A DNA stretch of 64,000 nt from Elusimicrobiota bacterium (GTDB lineage Bacteria; Elusimicrobiota; Elusimicrobia; UBA1565; UBA9628), in contig JACPFR010000024.1 in the NCBI GenBank assembly GCA_016182905.1, positions 62,001 to 126,000 of the forward strand. Reading direction: 5' to 3'. Positions within the stretch are counted from its first letter, which is position 1; each line of letters begins with the position of its first letter. Below the pieces are notes generated by a model. It was given only the letters and a program-made list of their open reading frames with translations. It made no database searches and was not told the DNA's origin. Positions 14,066 through 20,750 of this stretch are shown in pieces. The position numbers and the translations under genes are program-made.

Positions 14066-14659
14066 ATGGCGGTCCTCTCCCCCCTCATCGCCTTCCTGGT
14101 CGCGCTCGCGCCTCGCGCCGCCGCCATGCCCTCGTCCTACCCGTCCCTGGACGAGGCGGCGGTCGCCTTCGTCGACCTCGTGAGGAGCTATCCCGAGCAG
14201 AGGAAGGAGTACTGCGCCTGGCTGATAAAGGAGGCCGACGGCCGCGTGCGCTTCGGGACGATCAACGAGGGGGACATGAACACGTGCCCGAGCTCGCGGC
14301 CCAAGCCGGCGGGGACCGTCGGCTCGGTGCACACGCACCCGATCTGGGGGCCGGGCGCCAAGGACGTCGCCGCCGCGGGGCAGGTGTTCTCCGAGGGGGA
14401 TTTCGGCCACGCCGAGCACGCCGACGTGAGCGTGCCGGCCTACCTGGGCGCGCCGGCGGGGCACGTCCTGAGGTACGACCCCGGCGGGAGCCTGTGCTGG
14501 GGCCGCAGCTTCATCATGCGCAAGTTCAAGATCGTACGCGACCTGAACCCCACCGTGCGCGGGCGCCTGCCCGTCAACCCCGACGAGAAGAAGTCCTTGT
14601 TCGACGTCGGGGGCCGCATGGTCCCCAAGCCGGCCTACTGCAAGGAAGCCTCGCGCTAG
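14066..14659 (+). CDS. Secreted JAB/DUF4329-like protein
   Basis: The 197-residue protein starts with a signal peptide (MAVLSPLIAFLVALAPRAAA). The mature part has 'YCAWLIKEADGRVRFGTINE', 'AGTVGSVHTHPIWGPGAKDV' and 'FSEGDFGHAEHADVSVPAYL'. The H-x-H-P with a downstream S/D motif is the metal-binding pattern of JAB/MPN and DUF4329 domains. The family includes deubiquitinase-like hydrolases and toxin domains; here it appears periplasmic. ATG at 14066 is chosen because it gives the signal peptide and sits seven bases after the -10 element. Confidence 0.65.
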   Translation: MAVLSPLIAFLVALAPRAAAMPSSYPSLDEAAVAFVDLVRSYPEQRKEYCAWLIKEADGRVRFGTINEGDMNTCPSSRPKPAGTVGSVHTHPIWGPGAKDVAAAGQVFSEGDFGHAEHADVSVPAYLGAPAGHVLRYDPGGSLCWGRSFIMRKFKIVRDLNPTVRGRLPVNPDEKKSLFDVGGRMVPKPAYCKEASR

Positions 14660-14666
14660 CGGAGGT

Positions 14667-16457
14667 TCAAGGCCGGACGGTGCCGTTCATCGGGTTGGCG
14701 GTGAACTTCTCGCCGTCGGGGGCGCGCAGTATGGTCCAGTTGCCGTAGGAGGCGAGGCCGAACCGGCTCTGTTCCGGCCCGCTCGGGCCGCGCGTGCCGA
14801 CGACGAACTTCTGGCGCACGAGGACCTCGCCGAAAGCCGCCTCGACGGCGTAGGGGGCGATCTCGTCCTTGATGGTCGCCACGCCGACGAGGTACTTGCC
14901 GTCCTTGAGGACGACGGAGCCGCGGCGGTAGGGGTTGACGCGCACGAAGAAGGTCTCCGGGCCCTCGTAGAGCATGAGGATGTGGTGGGCCGTGCCGTTC
15001 TCGACCAAGGCGACGCTGCGGCCGGCCAGGCCGGAGGTCCCGACGGCCTCGGGCGGCGCGCCGCGGCCGGCGGCGGCGCGCGCGAGCTCGGCGCCTCGGG
15101 CCGCGGCCTCGCGGCGCGCGGCGCGGGCCTCGGGGTCGTCGGGGAAGGCGTCGGCGAGCAGGGACAGAGCGAAGACCCGTTTATTGAGGGACTCCTTTTC
15201 GGCGTCCGCGGCCATGGCGGCCAGGCCCGTCTTGAACTCGGCGTAGAACGGGTCTTCGAGGGGCGGGGTGCCGACCTCGGCGATCAGGAAGGCGGAGAGG
15301 TCGACGAGGCGGTCGAAGGACTTGGCGTCGCGGGCCTTGCGCCAGACCTCGACCATGGCCTCGAGCGCGCGCTGGCGGCGGTCCTCGTCCTTGCCGTCGC
15401 GCAACAGCGGGCGCAGCTCGGCGAAGGCGGCTTCGGGGCTGGTGTCGAGCAGCTTGAGCGTGGCCGACAGGCGGGCGTCGAGGGATTTCCTGGAGAGGCG
15501 GGCGACGGCGGCTTCGTCCGGGGGCCGGCGCTCGCGGCTGGCGGCCTCGGTGAGGCGGCGCTGGGCCTCGTCGTACAGCGGGCCGCACAGCCCGGGCTCG
15601 GCGTCGAGCAGCTCGTCGGCGCGCGCCTCGATGATGGCGGCCGCGAGGCTCAGCGCCTCGGTCCGGCGCGGGCCGCTGACGCGCAGGTAGAGGTCGACGG
15701 AGGGCGGCGGGCCGTCGGGCCGGGGACGGGCGAGCGCGGGGTCGGCGGCGAGGCCCATGACCGCGTCGTCGAACAGGGACTGGGCCAGGGCCCGGGTCCG
15801 GTCGCCGCGGGCCATGAGGACCGCGCGCAAGAGCACGGCGGCCGAGGCGGGGGCGTGGTCCTTCAGCGCGGCCTGCGCCAGGGTCAGGAGCTCGGCCGGC
15901 TCGGCGGCGGCCACGAGGTCGCGCGGCAGGTCCGAGTCGAGGGGCTCCCAGGCGCTCATGGCCGCGAGCGCGGCGGACGCGGCGGCGTCGTTCTTGGCGG
16001 CGCGGGCCGCGCGCCACTTCTCGAACTGGCGGGCGCGCCACTCCTTGAGGGCGTGGCGGGGGTTGATCTCGTCGTTGGCGGTGTCGACGATCATCGCCGC
16101 GGCGAGGAGGTCGGCGGAGGCGTCGTCGTTCTCCTTGAGGGCGCGCAGCAGCCAGCTCGCGCGGTCGTCCTGGATCAGGCGCCGCCGGCTGGGCGCGTCG
16201 GCGCTGCGGGAGACGATCTCCGTCCACAGCGAGGCCTGCCGCGGCCAGTCCTTGGCGGCGCCCGCCGCGCGGTGGACGGCGACGAGGGCGGCGACGGGGT
16301 CGACGGGCGCGGGCGGCGGGGCGGCTTCGCGCGCGGCCTCGGCCGGTCCGCCCGCGGCCGGGGCCGTCAGGCGCGCGAAGGCCCACCAGCCGCCGCAGCC
16401 GAGGACGCAGAGAACGAGCGCGATCTTCAGCCGTTTTTTGGCTTCGTCGAAATCCAC
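14667..16457 (-). CDS. Membrane-anchored helical repeat protein, unknown function
   Basis: This 596-residue protein starts with GTG at 16457. A single N-terminal membrane segment ('IALVLCVLGCGGWWAFARL', residues 11-30) is followed by an Ala/Pro linker and about 400 residues of Ala/Arg-rich helices, probably TPR-like. A beta-rich C-terminal domain has 'HHILMLYEGPETFFVRVNPY' and 'FGEVLVRQKFVVGTRG'. It would face the periplasm. No family was recognised. It lies eight bases from the convergent JAB-like gene, and its promoter is one of the clearest leaderless ones. Confidence 0.7.
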   Translation of the reverse strand: MDFDEAKKRLKIALVLCVLGCGGWWAFARLTAPAAGGPAEAAREAAPPPAPVDPVAALVAVHRAAGAAKDWPRQASLWTEIVSRSADAPSRRRLIQDDRASWLLRALKENDDASADLLAAAMIVDTANDEINPRHALKEWRARQFEKWRAARAAKNDAAASAALAAMSAWEPLDSDLPRDLVAAAEPAELLTLAQAALKDHAPASAAVLLRAVLMARGDRTRALAQSLFDDAVMGLAADPALARPRPDGPPPSVDLYLRVSGPRRTEALSLAAAIIEARADELLDAEPGLCGPLYDEAQRRLTEAASRERRPPDEAAVARLSRKSLDARLSATLKLLDTSPEAAFAELRPLLRDGKDEDRRQRALEAMVEVWRKARDAKSFDRLVDLSAFLIAEVGTPPLEDPFYAEFKTGLAAMAADAEKESLNKRVFALSLLADAFPDDPEARAARREAAARGAELARAAAGRGAPPEAVGTSGLAGRSVALVENGTAHHILMLYEGPETFFVRVNPYRRGSVVLKDGKYLVGVATIKDEIAPYAVEAAFGEVLVRQKFVVGTRGPSGPEQSRFGLASYGNWTILRAPDGEKFTANPMNGTVRP

Positions 16458-16463
16458 GGTCGA

Positions 16464-16492
16464 AGTTTAGCCCTGCGGGGAAATCGCGTCAA
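16464..16492 (-). promoter_or_regulatory. Promoter of the membrane-anchored repeat protein
   Basis: On the minus strand: TTGACG (16487-16492), 17 bp, TAAACT (16464-16469), then six bases to the GTG at 16457. Confidence 0.82.
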
Positions 16493-17529
16493 GGCTTGCG
16501 GCGCATGCGGCTCAACTGCTGGCCGATGTTGCCGCCGACGCGGGAGCGCCAGTCGGTGAGCGGCTTGCCCTTGTCCTGGGCGCGCTCCGGGACGACGCGG
16601 TAGATGAAGTGGTGGGTGACCTCGCCCAAGGCGACGAGGGCGGGAAGGCCCATCACGCCGAGCACGGCGGGGTTGTTGCCGATGATCTGGAACCAGGCGG
16701 CGACCAGGGCGAGCGCCGCGACGGGATAGACGACGGCGACCGCGCGCCAGGCCTTCTCGAAGGCGGATCTGGCGGCGGGGCCGAGCCTCGGGTAGGCATA
16801 GTAGCGGCCGGCCCAGAAGCCGGAGACGAGCGCGAAGTGGAACGGCACGAGGAGGAGCGGCGCGGCGAGGACGGCGAACGTCGCGGGGCTCGGCGCGCTG
16901 ACCAAGGTCTGCGTCCACGCCCACAGGGCCCCGCTCAAGGCCGCCATGCCGCCGCCGAGGACGGCGGAATTCTGGAAGGCGCGCTTGACGCCCTCGGGCA
17001 TGCGTCGGGACGGGCGCGGCGCGGACGGGGTCAGGGCCGGGCCGCGCGAGACGCCCGGCGCGGCGGACACCGAGGCCGCGTCCGCCGTTTTGGCGGCGCC
17101 GCCGTCGAACAAAGCGGAGATCTCGCGCGAGGCGCCGGCGGAGGCCGGCTCGGCCGCGGTCAAGGCGGCGCCGGTCCGGCGCAGGGCGTCGACCGTCTTC
17201 ACCGGCGCGGCGGGCGCGGGGGGCGCGGGGAGGGCGGCGGCGCTCAGCGCCGGACGAAGGGCCGCGGCCGCGGGCGCCAGCGCCGACGGGACGAGCGGAG
17301 CCGGGGCCTGAAGCGCCGGGGCCAGGGGCGCGGCGAGCGCGGGGGCCAGGCCCGGAGCGGTCAGGCCGGAGACGGGCGTCAGTTGGAGAGTGACCGCGGG
17401 AGACGAGCCCGTCTTGAACGTCGTCGCCTCGCCGGGCAAGGCGACCTCGACGGCGCGGCCGACGCCCGCGCGCACGGGCGCCGCCGCGCCCAGCAGGGCG
17501 GCGAGCAAGAGGGGCCTGAGGAGGCTCAC
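16489..17529 (-). CDS. Exported A/P-rich protein with C-terminal membrane domain
   Basis: GTG at 17529 gives a signal peptide (VSLLRPLLLAALLGAAAPVRA). About 170 residues rich in Ala/Pro/Leu follow ('LTAPGLAPALAAPLAPALQA'), then the motif 'EISALFDGGAAK'. The C-terminal 140 residues contain about four membrane segments ('LLLVPFHFALVSGFWAGRYY', 'VVYPVAALALVAAWFQIIG'). The A/P-rich plus LFDG arrangement recurs at 21771, 30673 and 62345. The function is unknown. A longer frame reaching 17742 would run through motif copy F and the vapB promoter and is rejected. Confidence 0.7.
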   Translation of the reverse strand: MSLLRPLLLAALLGAAAPVRAGVGRAVEVALPGEATTFKTGSSPAVTLQLTPVSGLTAPGLAPALAAPLAPALQAPAPLVPSALAPAAAALRPALSAAALPAPPAPAAPVKTVDALRRTGAALTAAEPASAGASREISALFDGGAAKTADAASVSAAPGVSRGPALTPSAPRPSRRMPEGVKRAFQNSAVLGGGMAALSGALWAWTQTLVSAPSPATFAVLAAPLLLVPFHFALVSGFWAGRYYAYPRLGPAARSAFEKAWRAVAVVYPVAALALVAAWFQIIGNNPAVLGVMGLPALVALGEVTHHFIYRVVPERAQDKGKPLTDWRSRVGGNIGQQLSRMRRKP

Positions 17530-17535
17530 ACCGGA

Positions 17536-17564
17536 AGGATAGGGCCGGGGCGCGGGAAATTCAA
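17536..17564 (-). promoter_or_regulatory. Promoter of the A/P-rich exported protein
   Basis: On the minus strand: TTGAAT (17559-17564), 17 bp, TATCCT (17536-17541), then six bases to the GTG at 17529. It decides the start. Confidence 0.78.
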
Positions 17565-17578
17565 GGGTGGGGAGGACG

Positions 17579-17605
17579 GAACTTTTCGGGGGCCTCGATC
17601 GTATG
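17579..17605 (+). repeat. Dispersed 32-bp motif, copy F (divergent)
   Basis: AACTTTTCGGGGGCCTC followed by GATCGTATG; it lacks GCATGC and one T. It points toward vapBC, 15 bp upstream of that operon's -35 element. Confidence 0.8.
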
Positions 17606-17619
17606 ATGAAGGGGGGCAC

Positions 17620-17648
17620 TTGACGGATGCATATTCGGGAGGCATACT
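17620..17648 (+). promoter_or_regulatory. vapBC promoter with flanking inverted repeat
   Basis: TTGACG (17620-17625), 17 bp, CATACT (17643-17648). ATGCATA in the spacer and TATGCAT after the -10 form an inverted repeat that brackets the -10, a plausible VapBC operator. ATG at 17656 lies seven bases after the -10. Confidence 0.75.
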
Positions 17649-17655
17649 TATGCAT

Positions 17656-17844
17656 ATGAGAACGACCTTGATCATTCGGGACGACCTGATGGCCCGGGCG
17701 GCCAAGCTGGCGGGGCTGACGGAGAAGACGGCGCTGGTGCACGCCGGCTTGGAGGCCCTCATCGAGAAGAAATCGCGCGAGCGGCTGGCGGCCCTCGGGG
17801 GCTCGGAGCCGGATCTCAAGGCGCCCCCGCGCCGGCGGGGCTGA
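17656..17844 (+). CDS. vapB: VapB-family antitoxin
   Basis: This 62-residue protein starts MRTTLIIRDDLMARAAKLAG, the usual VapB ribbon-helix-helix N-terminus, followed by 'LTEKTALVHAGLEALIEKKS' and a proline/arginine tail that would bind VapC. ATG at 17656 is preferred over 17650 because family members begin MRTTL and because of the spacing to the -10. The stop overlaps the vapC start (ATGA). Confidence 0.9.
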   Translation: MRTTLIIRDDLMARAAKLAGLTEKTALVHAGLEALIEKKSRERLAALGGSEPDLKAPPRRRG

Positions 17845-18200
17845 TGCTGCTCGTCGATACCTCGGTGTGGGTGGACCATCTCCGGCGCGGCGACGCGGAG
17901 CTGGCCCGGCGGCTCGAGGAGGGCGTGGTGCTGACCCACCGCCTGGTGGTCGAGGAGCTGGCGTGCGGCTCGATGGCCCGCCGCGGGGAGATCCTGAGCC
18001 TGCTGGGGACCTTGCCCCGCGCCGGCGAGGCGGAGCACGCCGAGTTCCTGTATTTCGTCGAGAAGCACGGCCTGCACGGGACCGGGCTCGGAGCGGTGGA
18101 CGCCCGCCTGCTCGCCGCGGCGAAGCTGTCTCGCGCGCGGCTGTGGACGAAGGATGCGGCGTTGGCCCGGGCGGCGGCGAAGCTCGGCTTGGGGCTCTAG
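17844..18200 (+). CDS. vapC: VapC-family PIN-domain ribonuclease toxin
   Basis: This 118-residue PIN domain begins MLLVDTSVWVDHLRRGD, with the first catalytic Asp at position 5. It has 'RLVVEELACGS' with Glu near 38-39, 'LGAVDARLLAAAKLSRA' with Asp near 86, and 'RLWTKDAALARAA' with Asp near 103. These are the four acidic residues that hold Mg2+ in VapC RNases, which usually cut tRNA or rRNA. It is coupled to vapB. Its stop overlaps the end of the convergent DUF3293 gene. Confidence 0.92.
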   Translation: MLLVDTSVWVDHLRRGDAELARRLEEGVVLTHRLVVEELACGSMARRGEILSLLGTLPRAGEAEHAEFLYFVEKHGLHGTGLGAVDARLLAAAKLSRARLWTKDAALARAAAKLGLGL

Positions 18201-18598
18201 CGCCAGCGCGCTCGGCGCGCGCGCCAGGAGCCGGCGGGCATGAGCGGACCGCCGGCGGAGGAGCCGAGGTAGATGCGGCCGCCCGAGACCCAGTAGAAGG
18301 CGTTCTGGTCGAACTCGGCCGCCAGCTCGCGCGCGGTCGCGGGCGAGGCGACGATCAGCCCCCAGCCGGCCTCGCGGTGCGTTCCGTCCTCGCTGCCGCC
18401 GGTGACGCGGAAGTGTCGGATCTTCAGCGCGTCGAGCCGCCGGCGCAGGGCCGCGTCGAGCTTCCTGTTCGCGGCCGGGGAGAAGCGATGTCCCATCGGG
18501 TCGTGCGCGGTGACGACGGCGAAGCGCGCGGGGAGCTTGCCGCGGAGGGCGGAGCGGAACCAGGCGGCGAAGTAGGGAGCTGGGAGGCGCGAGGCCAC
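18197..18598 (-). CDS. DUF3293 family protein
   Basis: The 133-residue protein contains 'FAVVTAHDPMGHRFSPAANR', 'RLDALKIRHFRVTGGSEDGT' and 'HREAGWGLIVASPATARELA', the conserved core of DUF3293. Its members are small cytoplasmic proteins without known function. The C-terminus is very Arg-rich (GSWRARRARWR). It lies directly next to the zinc-ribbon protein gene in the same direction. Confidence 0.75.
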   Translation of the reverse strand: MASRLPAPYFAAWFRSALRGKLPARFAVVTAHDPMGHRFSPAANRKLDAALRRRLDALKIRHFRVTGGSEDGTHREAGWGLIVASPATARELAAEFDQNAFYWVSGGRIYLGSSAGGPLMPAGSWRARRARWR

Positions 18599-18602
18599 GG
18601 GA

Positions 18603-18899
18603 TCAGATCTGCTGCGGCGGCGTCGTCGGTGGCGTCGCCGCGGGGCCGCTGCAGACGCTGATGTGGGTGAGCAGGCTCGTGACCTTCTCGCCGCAGCGCT
18701 TGCAGCAGCCGGGCTTGTTGATGCGGCCGAGCCCGCCCTTGCCCGCGGCCTTGTTCTTGTGGCTGTAGCGGTTGATGATATCCTTGACGCCGTCGGCGCG
18801 CTCCTTCCTGTCGCGCAGCACTGGGCACTCCGGCTTGTGGTCGGAGAGCTTGACGACGTTCACCGCGTTGCAGCGGAAGCAGATCTTCACCGCGTCCAT
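18603..18899 (-). CDS. Small protein with two Cys-rich zinc-binding sites
   Basis: This 98-residue protein has 'ICFRCNAVNVV...KPECPVL' near the N-terminus and 'GCCKRCGEKVTSLLTHISVC' near the C-terminus. The latter C-x2-C...H-x3-C spacing resembles a zinc finger. A basic linker between them ('YSHKNKAAGKGGLGRINKPG') could bind nucleic acid. It ends in a Pro/Thr tail. No family is assigned. Confidence 0.65.
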   Translation of the reverse strand: MDAVKICFRCNAVNVVKLSDHKPECPVLRDRKERADGVKDIINRYSHKNKAAGKGGLGRINKPGCCKRCGEKVTSLLTHISVCSGPAATPPTTPPQQI

Positions 18900-18949
18900 T
18901 GTAGAACATCATGATTCGGCTTCGCTGATCAATAACGACCCGCGCGGCC

Positions 18950-18978
18950 TTGACGCACCGCGCCGATAGAGTTATATA
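18950..18978 (+). promoter_or_regulatory. Promoter of the DUF4404 gene
   Basis: TTGACG (18950-18955), 17 bp, TATATA (18973-18978), then GGGAGC and the ATG at 18985: a six-base gap. Confidence 0.8.
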
Positions 18979-18984
18979 GGGAGC

Positions 18985-19242
18985 ATGATCGAAGAAACCG
19001 TCGCGAAGATCGAGGCCGCCATCAAGGAAGCCCGGGGCGCCGACCCCAAGAACAAGGCCGAGCTCATCGCCTTGCTCGAGAAGCTCAAGGCCGAGGTTCA
19101 GCGCGACATGCGCTCCAAGGACATGATCGACAAGGCCGAGGAGGCCGTCAAGGACGCGACCCTCGAGTTCGACGTCACTCACCCCAAGCTGGCCGCCGTC
19201 ATCGGGGAGATCAGCTCGATGCTCGCCAAGATCGGCATCTAG
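18985..19242 (+). CDS. DUF4404 family protein
   Basis: This 85-residue all-helical protein has 'IEAAIKEARGADPKNKAELI' and the C-terminal 'FDVTHPKLAAVIGEISSMLAKIGI' pattern (HPxLAAVI.EIS..La.iGI), which defines DUF4404. The function is unknown. A hairpin directly after the stop overlaps the promoter of the next gene. Confidence 0.8.
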   Translation: MIEETVAKIEAAIKEARGADPKNKAELIALLEKLKAEVQRDMRSKDMIDKAEEAVKDATLEFDVTHPKLAAVIGEISSMLAKIGI

Positions 19243-19245
19243 CGG

Positions 19246-19266
19246 CTTGGGCCTTGACGGCCCAAG
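19246..19266 (+). terminator. Hairpin whose loop is the next gene's -35
   Basis: CTTGGGCC (19246-19253), loop TTGAC, GGCCCAAG (19259-19266). It starts four bases after the DUF4404 stop. There is no U-tract, so terminator activity is uncertain. The loop is the -35 core of the downstream promoter. Confidence 0.45.
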
Positions 19267-19282
19267 ACCCCCCTGTTACACT
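19254..19282 (+). promoter_or_regulatory. Promoter of the TPR protein
   Basis: TTGACG (19254-19259), 17 bp, TACACT (19277-19282). Unlike most promoters here it is followed by a leader of about 140 bases before the ATG at 19432, which has a strong GAGGAGGG ribosome-binding site. Confidence 0.75.
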
Positions 19283-19431
19283 GAGATTGTCGGACGGTGA
19301 TGTTCGACGGCCCTGAATACGGGACCCAAAGCGTTCGGACCCTGGTCTTTCTTGAGAAAGCGGATCGGGGTCGCTTCTTTATACGAGAAGCGGCTCCGAG
19401 GCCTCCAAGCCGGAAACGACGAGGAGGGTTT

Positions 19432-20226
19432 ATGTCCATCCAATCGAGCGGTGAGTACCAAGACCGAGGACTCGAGTTGCTCTTGGCGGACGATGCGGAA
19501 GAAGCGCTTTCGGTCTTCGAGGAAGGCATCCGGAAGTTCCCCGGCGACGCGGAGCTGAACCTGGGGCGGGCCCTGGCGCTCAACCGCCTGGGAGAGTACG
19601 TCCGGGCGGGCGAGATCCTCGAAGCCCTGCGCGTGACGTCGAATCAGGTCGAGGACGTGCTGACGGGTCTCGTCGAGGCCTACCTGGGACGCGGCATGGT
19701 CCTGCAGGCCAAGACCGTGGCGAAGGACCTGGCCGACGGCCCGGCCAAGCGCGATGCCGAGACCCTGTGCCGGCTGGGCAGGCTTTTCTACATGAAGAAG
19801 CGCTACCGCGACGCGCTTCCGTACTACGAGCGGGGCGCGGAGCTCTCGCCGAAGTGGGGCGAGGCGTGGTTCGGGCTGGGAGCGTGCCAGTGGGCGCTGT
19901 CGCATCCGGCGGGAGCGGAGGCCGCGCTGCGCCGCGCCGTCGAGCTCGAGCCGGAAGACTGGCAGGCCCGTCAGTTCCTGGGCTGCGTGCTGCACGACTT
20001 GGGACGCAAGAAGGACGCGCGCGAGATGCTGGAAGCGGTGCCGTTGGACGTCTCGTGGCAGAGGCCGGCCCTGGAGAGGATGGTCGCGATGGCCTGGTGG
20101 CCCCAGGACGCGGAGAAGCGCAAGCAGATGGAGTCGCTGTGGAAGAGCGTGATGGGCGGCGCCCCTGGGCGTGGGGCAATGGACGTGCTTGAGGAAGTCA
20201 GCCGCAAGATGGAGTTCAAGCCGTAG
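19432..20226 (+). CDS. TPR-repeat protein
   Basis: This 264-residue soluble protein consists of tetratricopeptide repeats: 'GLELLLADDAEEALSVFEEG', 'LNLGRALALNRLGEYVRAGE', 'LCRLGRLFYMKKRYRDALPY', 'AWFGLGACQWALSHPAGAEA', 'QFLGCVLHDLGRKKDAREML'. It is a likely protein-interaction scaffold with no signal peptide. ATG at 19432 is chosen for its GAGGAGGG ribosome-binding site. A strong terminator follows at 20254. Confidence 0.82.
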   Translation: MSIQSSGEYQDRGLELLLADDAEEALSVFEEGIRKFPGDAELNLGRALALNRLGEYVRAGEILEALRVTSNQVEDVLTGLVEAYLGRGMVLQAKTVAKDLADGPAKRDAETLCRLGRLFYMKKRYRDALPYYERGAELSPKWGEAWFGLGACQWALSHPAGAEAALRRAVELEPEDWQARQFLGCVLHDLGRKKDAREMLEAVPLDVSWQRPALERMVAMAWWPQDAEKRKQMESLWKSVMGGAPGRGAMDVLEEVSRKMEFKP

Positions 20227-20253
20227 ACCGTCGCCGTTCGCACAGCCGAGCGG

Positions 20254-20287
20254 GGGCCGCCGGGACTCTTCCGGCGGCCCTTCTCGT
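20254..20287 (+). terminator. Rho-independent terminator
   Basis: GGGCCGCCGG (20254-20263), loop GACTCTT, CCGGCGGCCC (20271-20280), then TTCTCGTT. It ends the TPR gene transcript. Confidence 0.85.
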
Positions 20288-20297
20288 TCCCAGGGAT

Positions 20298-20323
20298 GGT
20301 GTCAGTCCTCCCGATATTTTCAG
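20298..20323 (+). repeat. Left inverted half-repeat around the MazG-like gene
   Basis: Starts GGTGTCAG and ends ATATTTTCAG. It matches the right copy (20715-20740) in inverted orientation at 22 of 26 positions. It belongs by its end sequence to the GGTGYC hairpin family. Confidence 0.8.
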
Positions 20324-20333
20324 AATTCTCGGC

Positions 20334-20678
20334 TTAGCGCTTCTTATGGATGCGGCCGCGGTTGAGGTGGGCGGGATACTTGATCGCGTTCTTCTTCATC
20401 TTCGCCAGCGCCGCCTCGGTGAGGTCGATGCCGAAATGGTCGCCGATCTTCTTGAGATAGACGTAGGTGTCGGCGAGCTCCTCGGCGAGATGGGCGCGCT
20501 GCGCGGGCGTGAGCTTCCTGGACTGGGCGGGCGTCAGCCACTGGAATATCTCGACGATCTCGGCGGCTTCCTTGACCATCGCCATCGCGAGGTTCTTCGG
20601 GCCGTGGTATTTGCCCCATTTGCGCTCGCGGGCGAAGCGGGTGATGGTCTCGTCGAGCTCGGCGCGGCGGTCTTTCAT
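20334..20678 (-). CDS. MazG-like nucleotide pyrophosphohydrolase
   Basis: This 114-residue protein has the all-alpha NTP-PPase pattern: 'WGKYHGPKNLAMAMVKEAAE' followed by 'IVEIFQWLTPAQ' and 'HLAEELADTYVYLKKIGDHF'. The E-x2-E...E-x2-D Mg-binding residues are present (KEAAEIVE and EELAD). The shape is close to dCTP pyrophosphatase 1-type enzymes, which hydrolyse non-canonical or excess dNTPs. ATG at 20678 lies six bases after GATAAT. The gene sits alone between inverted repeats. Confidence 0.85.
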   Translation of the reverse strand: MKDRRAELDETITRFARERKWGKYHGPKNLAMAMVKEAAEIVEIFQWLTPAQSRKLTPAQRAHLAEELADTYVYLKKIGDHFGIDLTEAALAKMKKNAIKYPAHLNRGRIHKKR

Positions 20679-20714
20679 GGCTCCATTATCGCATAGCGCG
20701 CCGCGGGCGAAATA

Positions 20715-20740
20715 CTGAAAATACCGGAATGCCTGACACC
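20715..20740 (-). repeat. Right inverted half-repeat around the MazG-like gene
   Basis: On the minus strand starts GGTGTCAGGC and ends GTATTTTCAG. It is the partner of 20298-20323. Confidence 0.8.
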
Positions 20741-20750
20741 AAGATTATCG

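Noticed and set aside
586-17605. Canonical integron attC sites
   Set aside because: The motif lacks the RYYYAAC/GTTRRRY ends and the long paired stem of attC, and no integron integrase is in the window.
17530-17742. Extension of the A/P-rich exported protein to 17742
   Set aside because: It would cross its own promoter, motif copy F and the vapBC promoter, and would bury the signal peptide.
19297-19431. Upstream extension of the TPR protein
   Set aside because: ATG 19432 has a strong ribosome-binding site and the upstream part has no family-like sequence.
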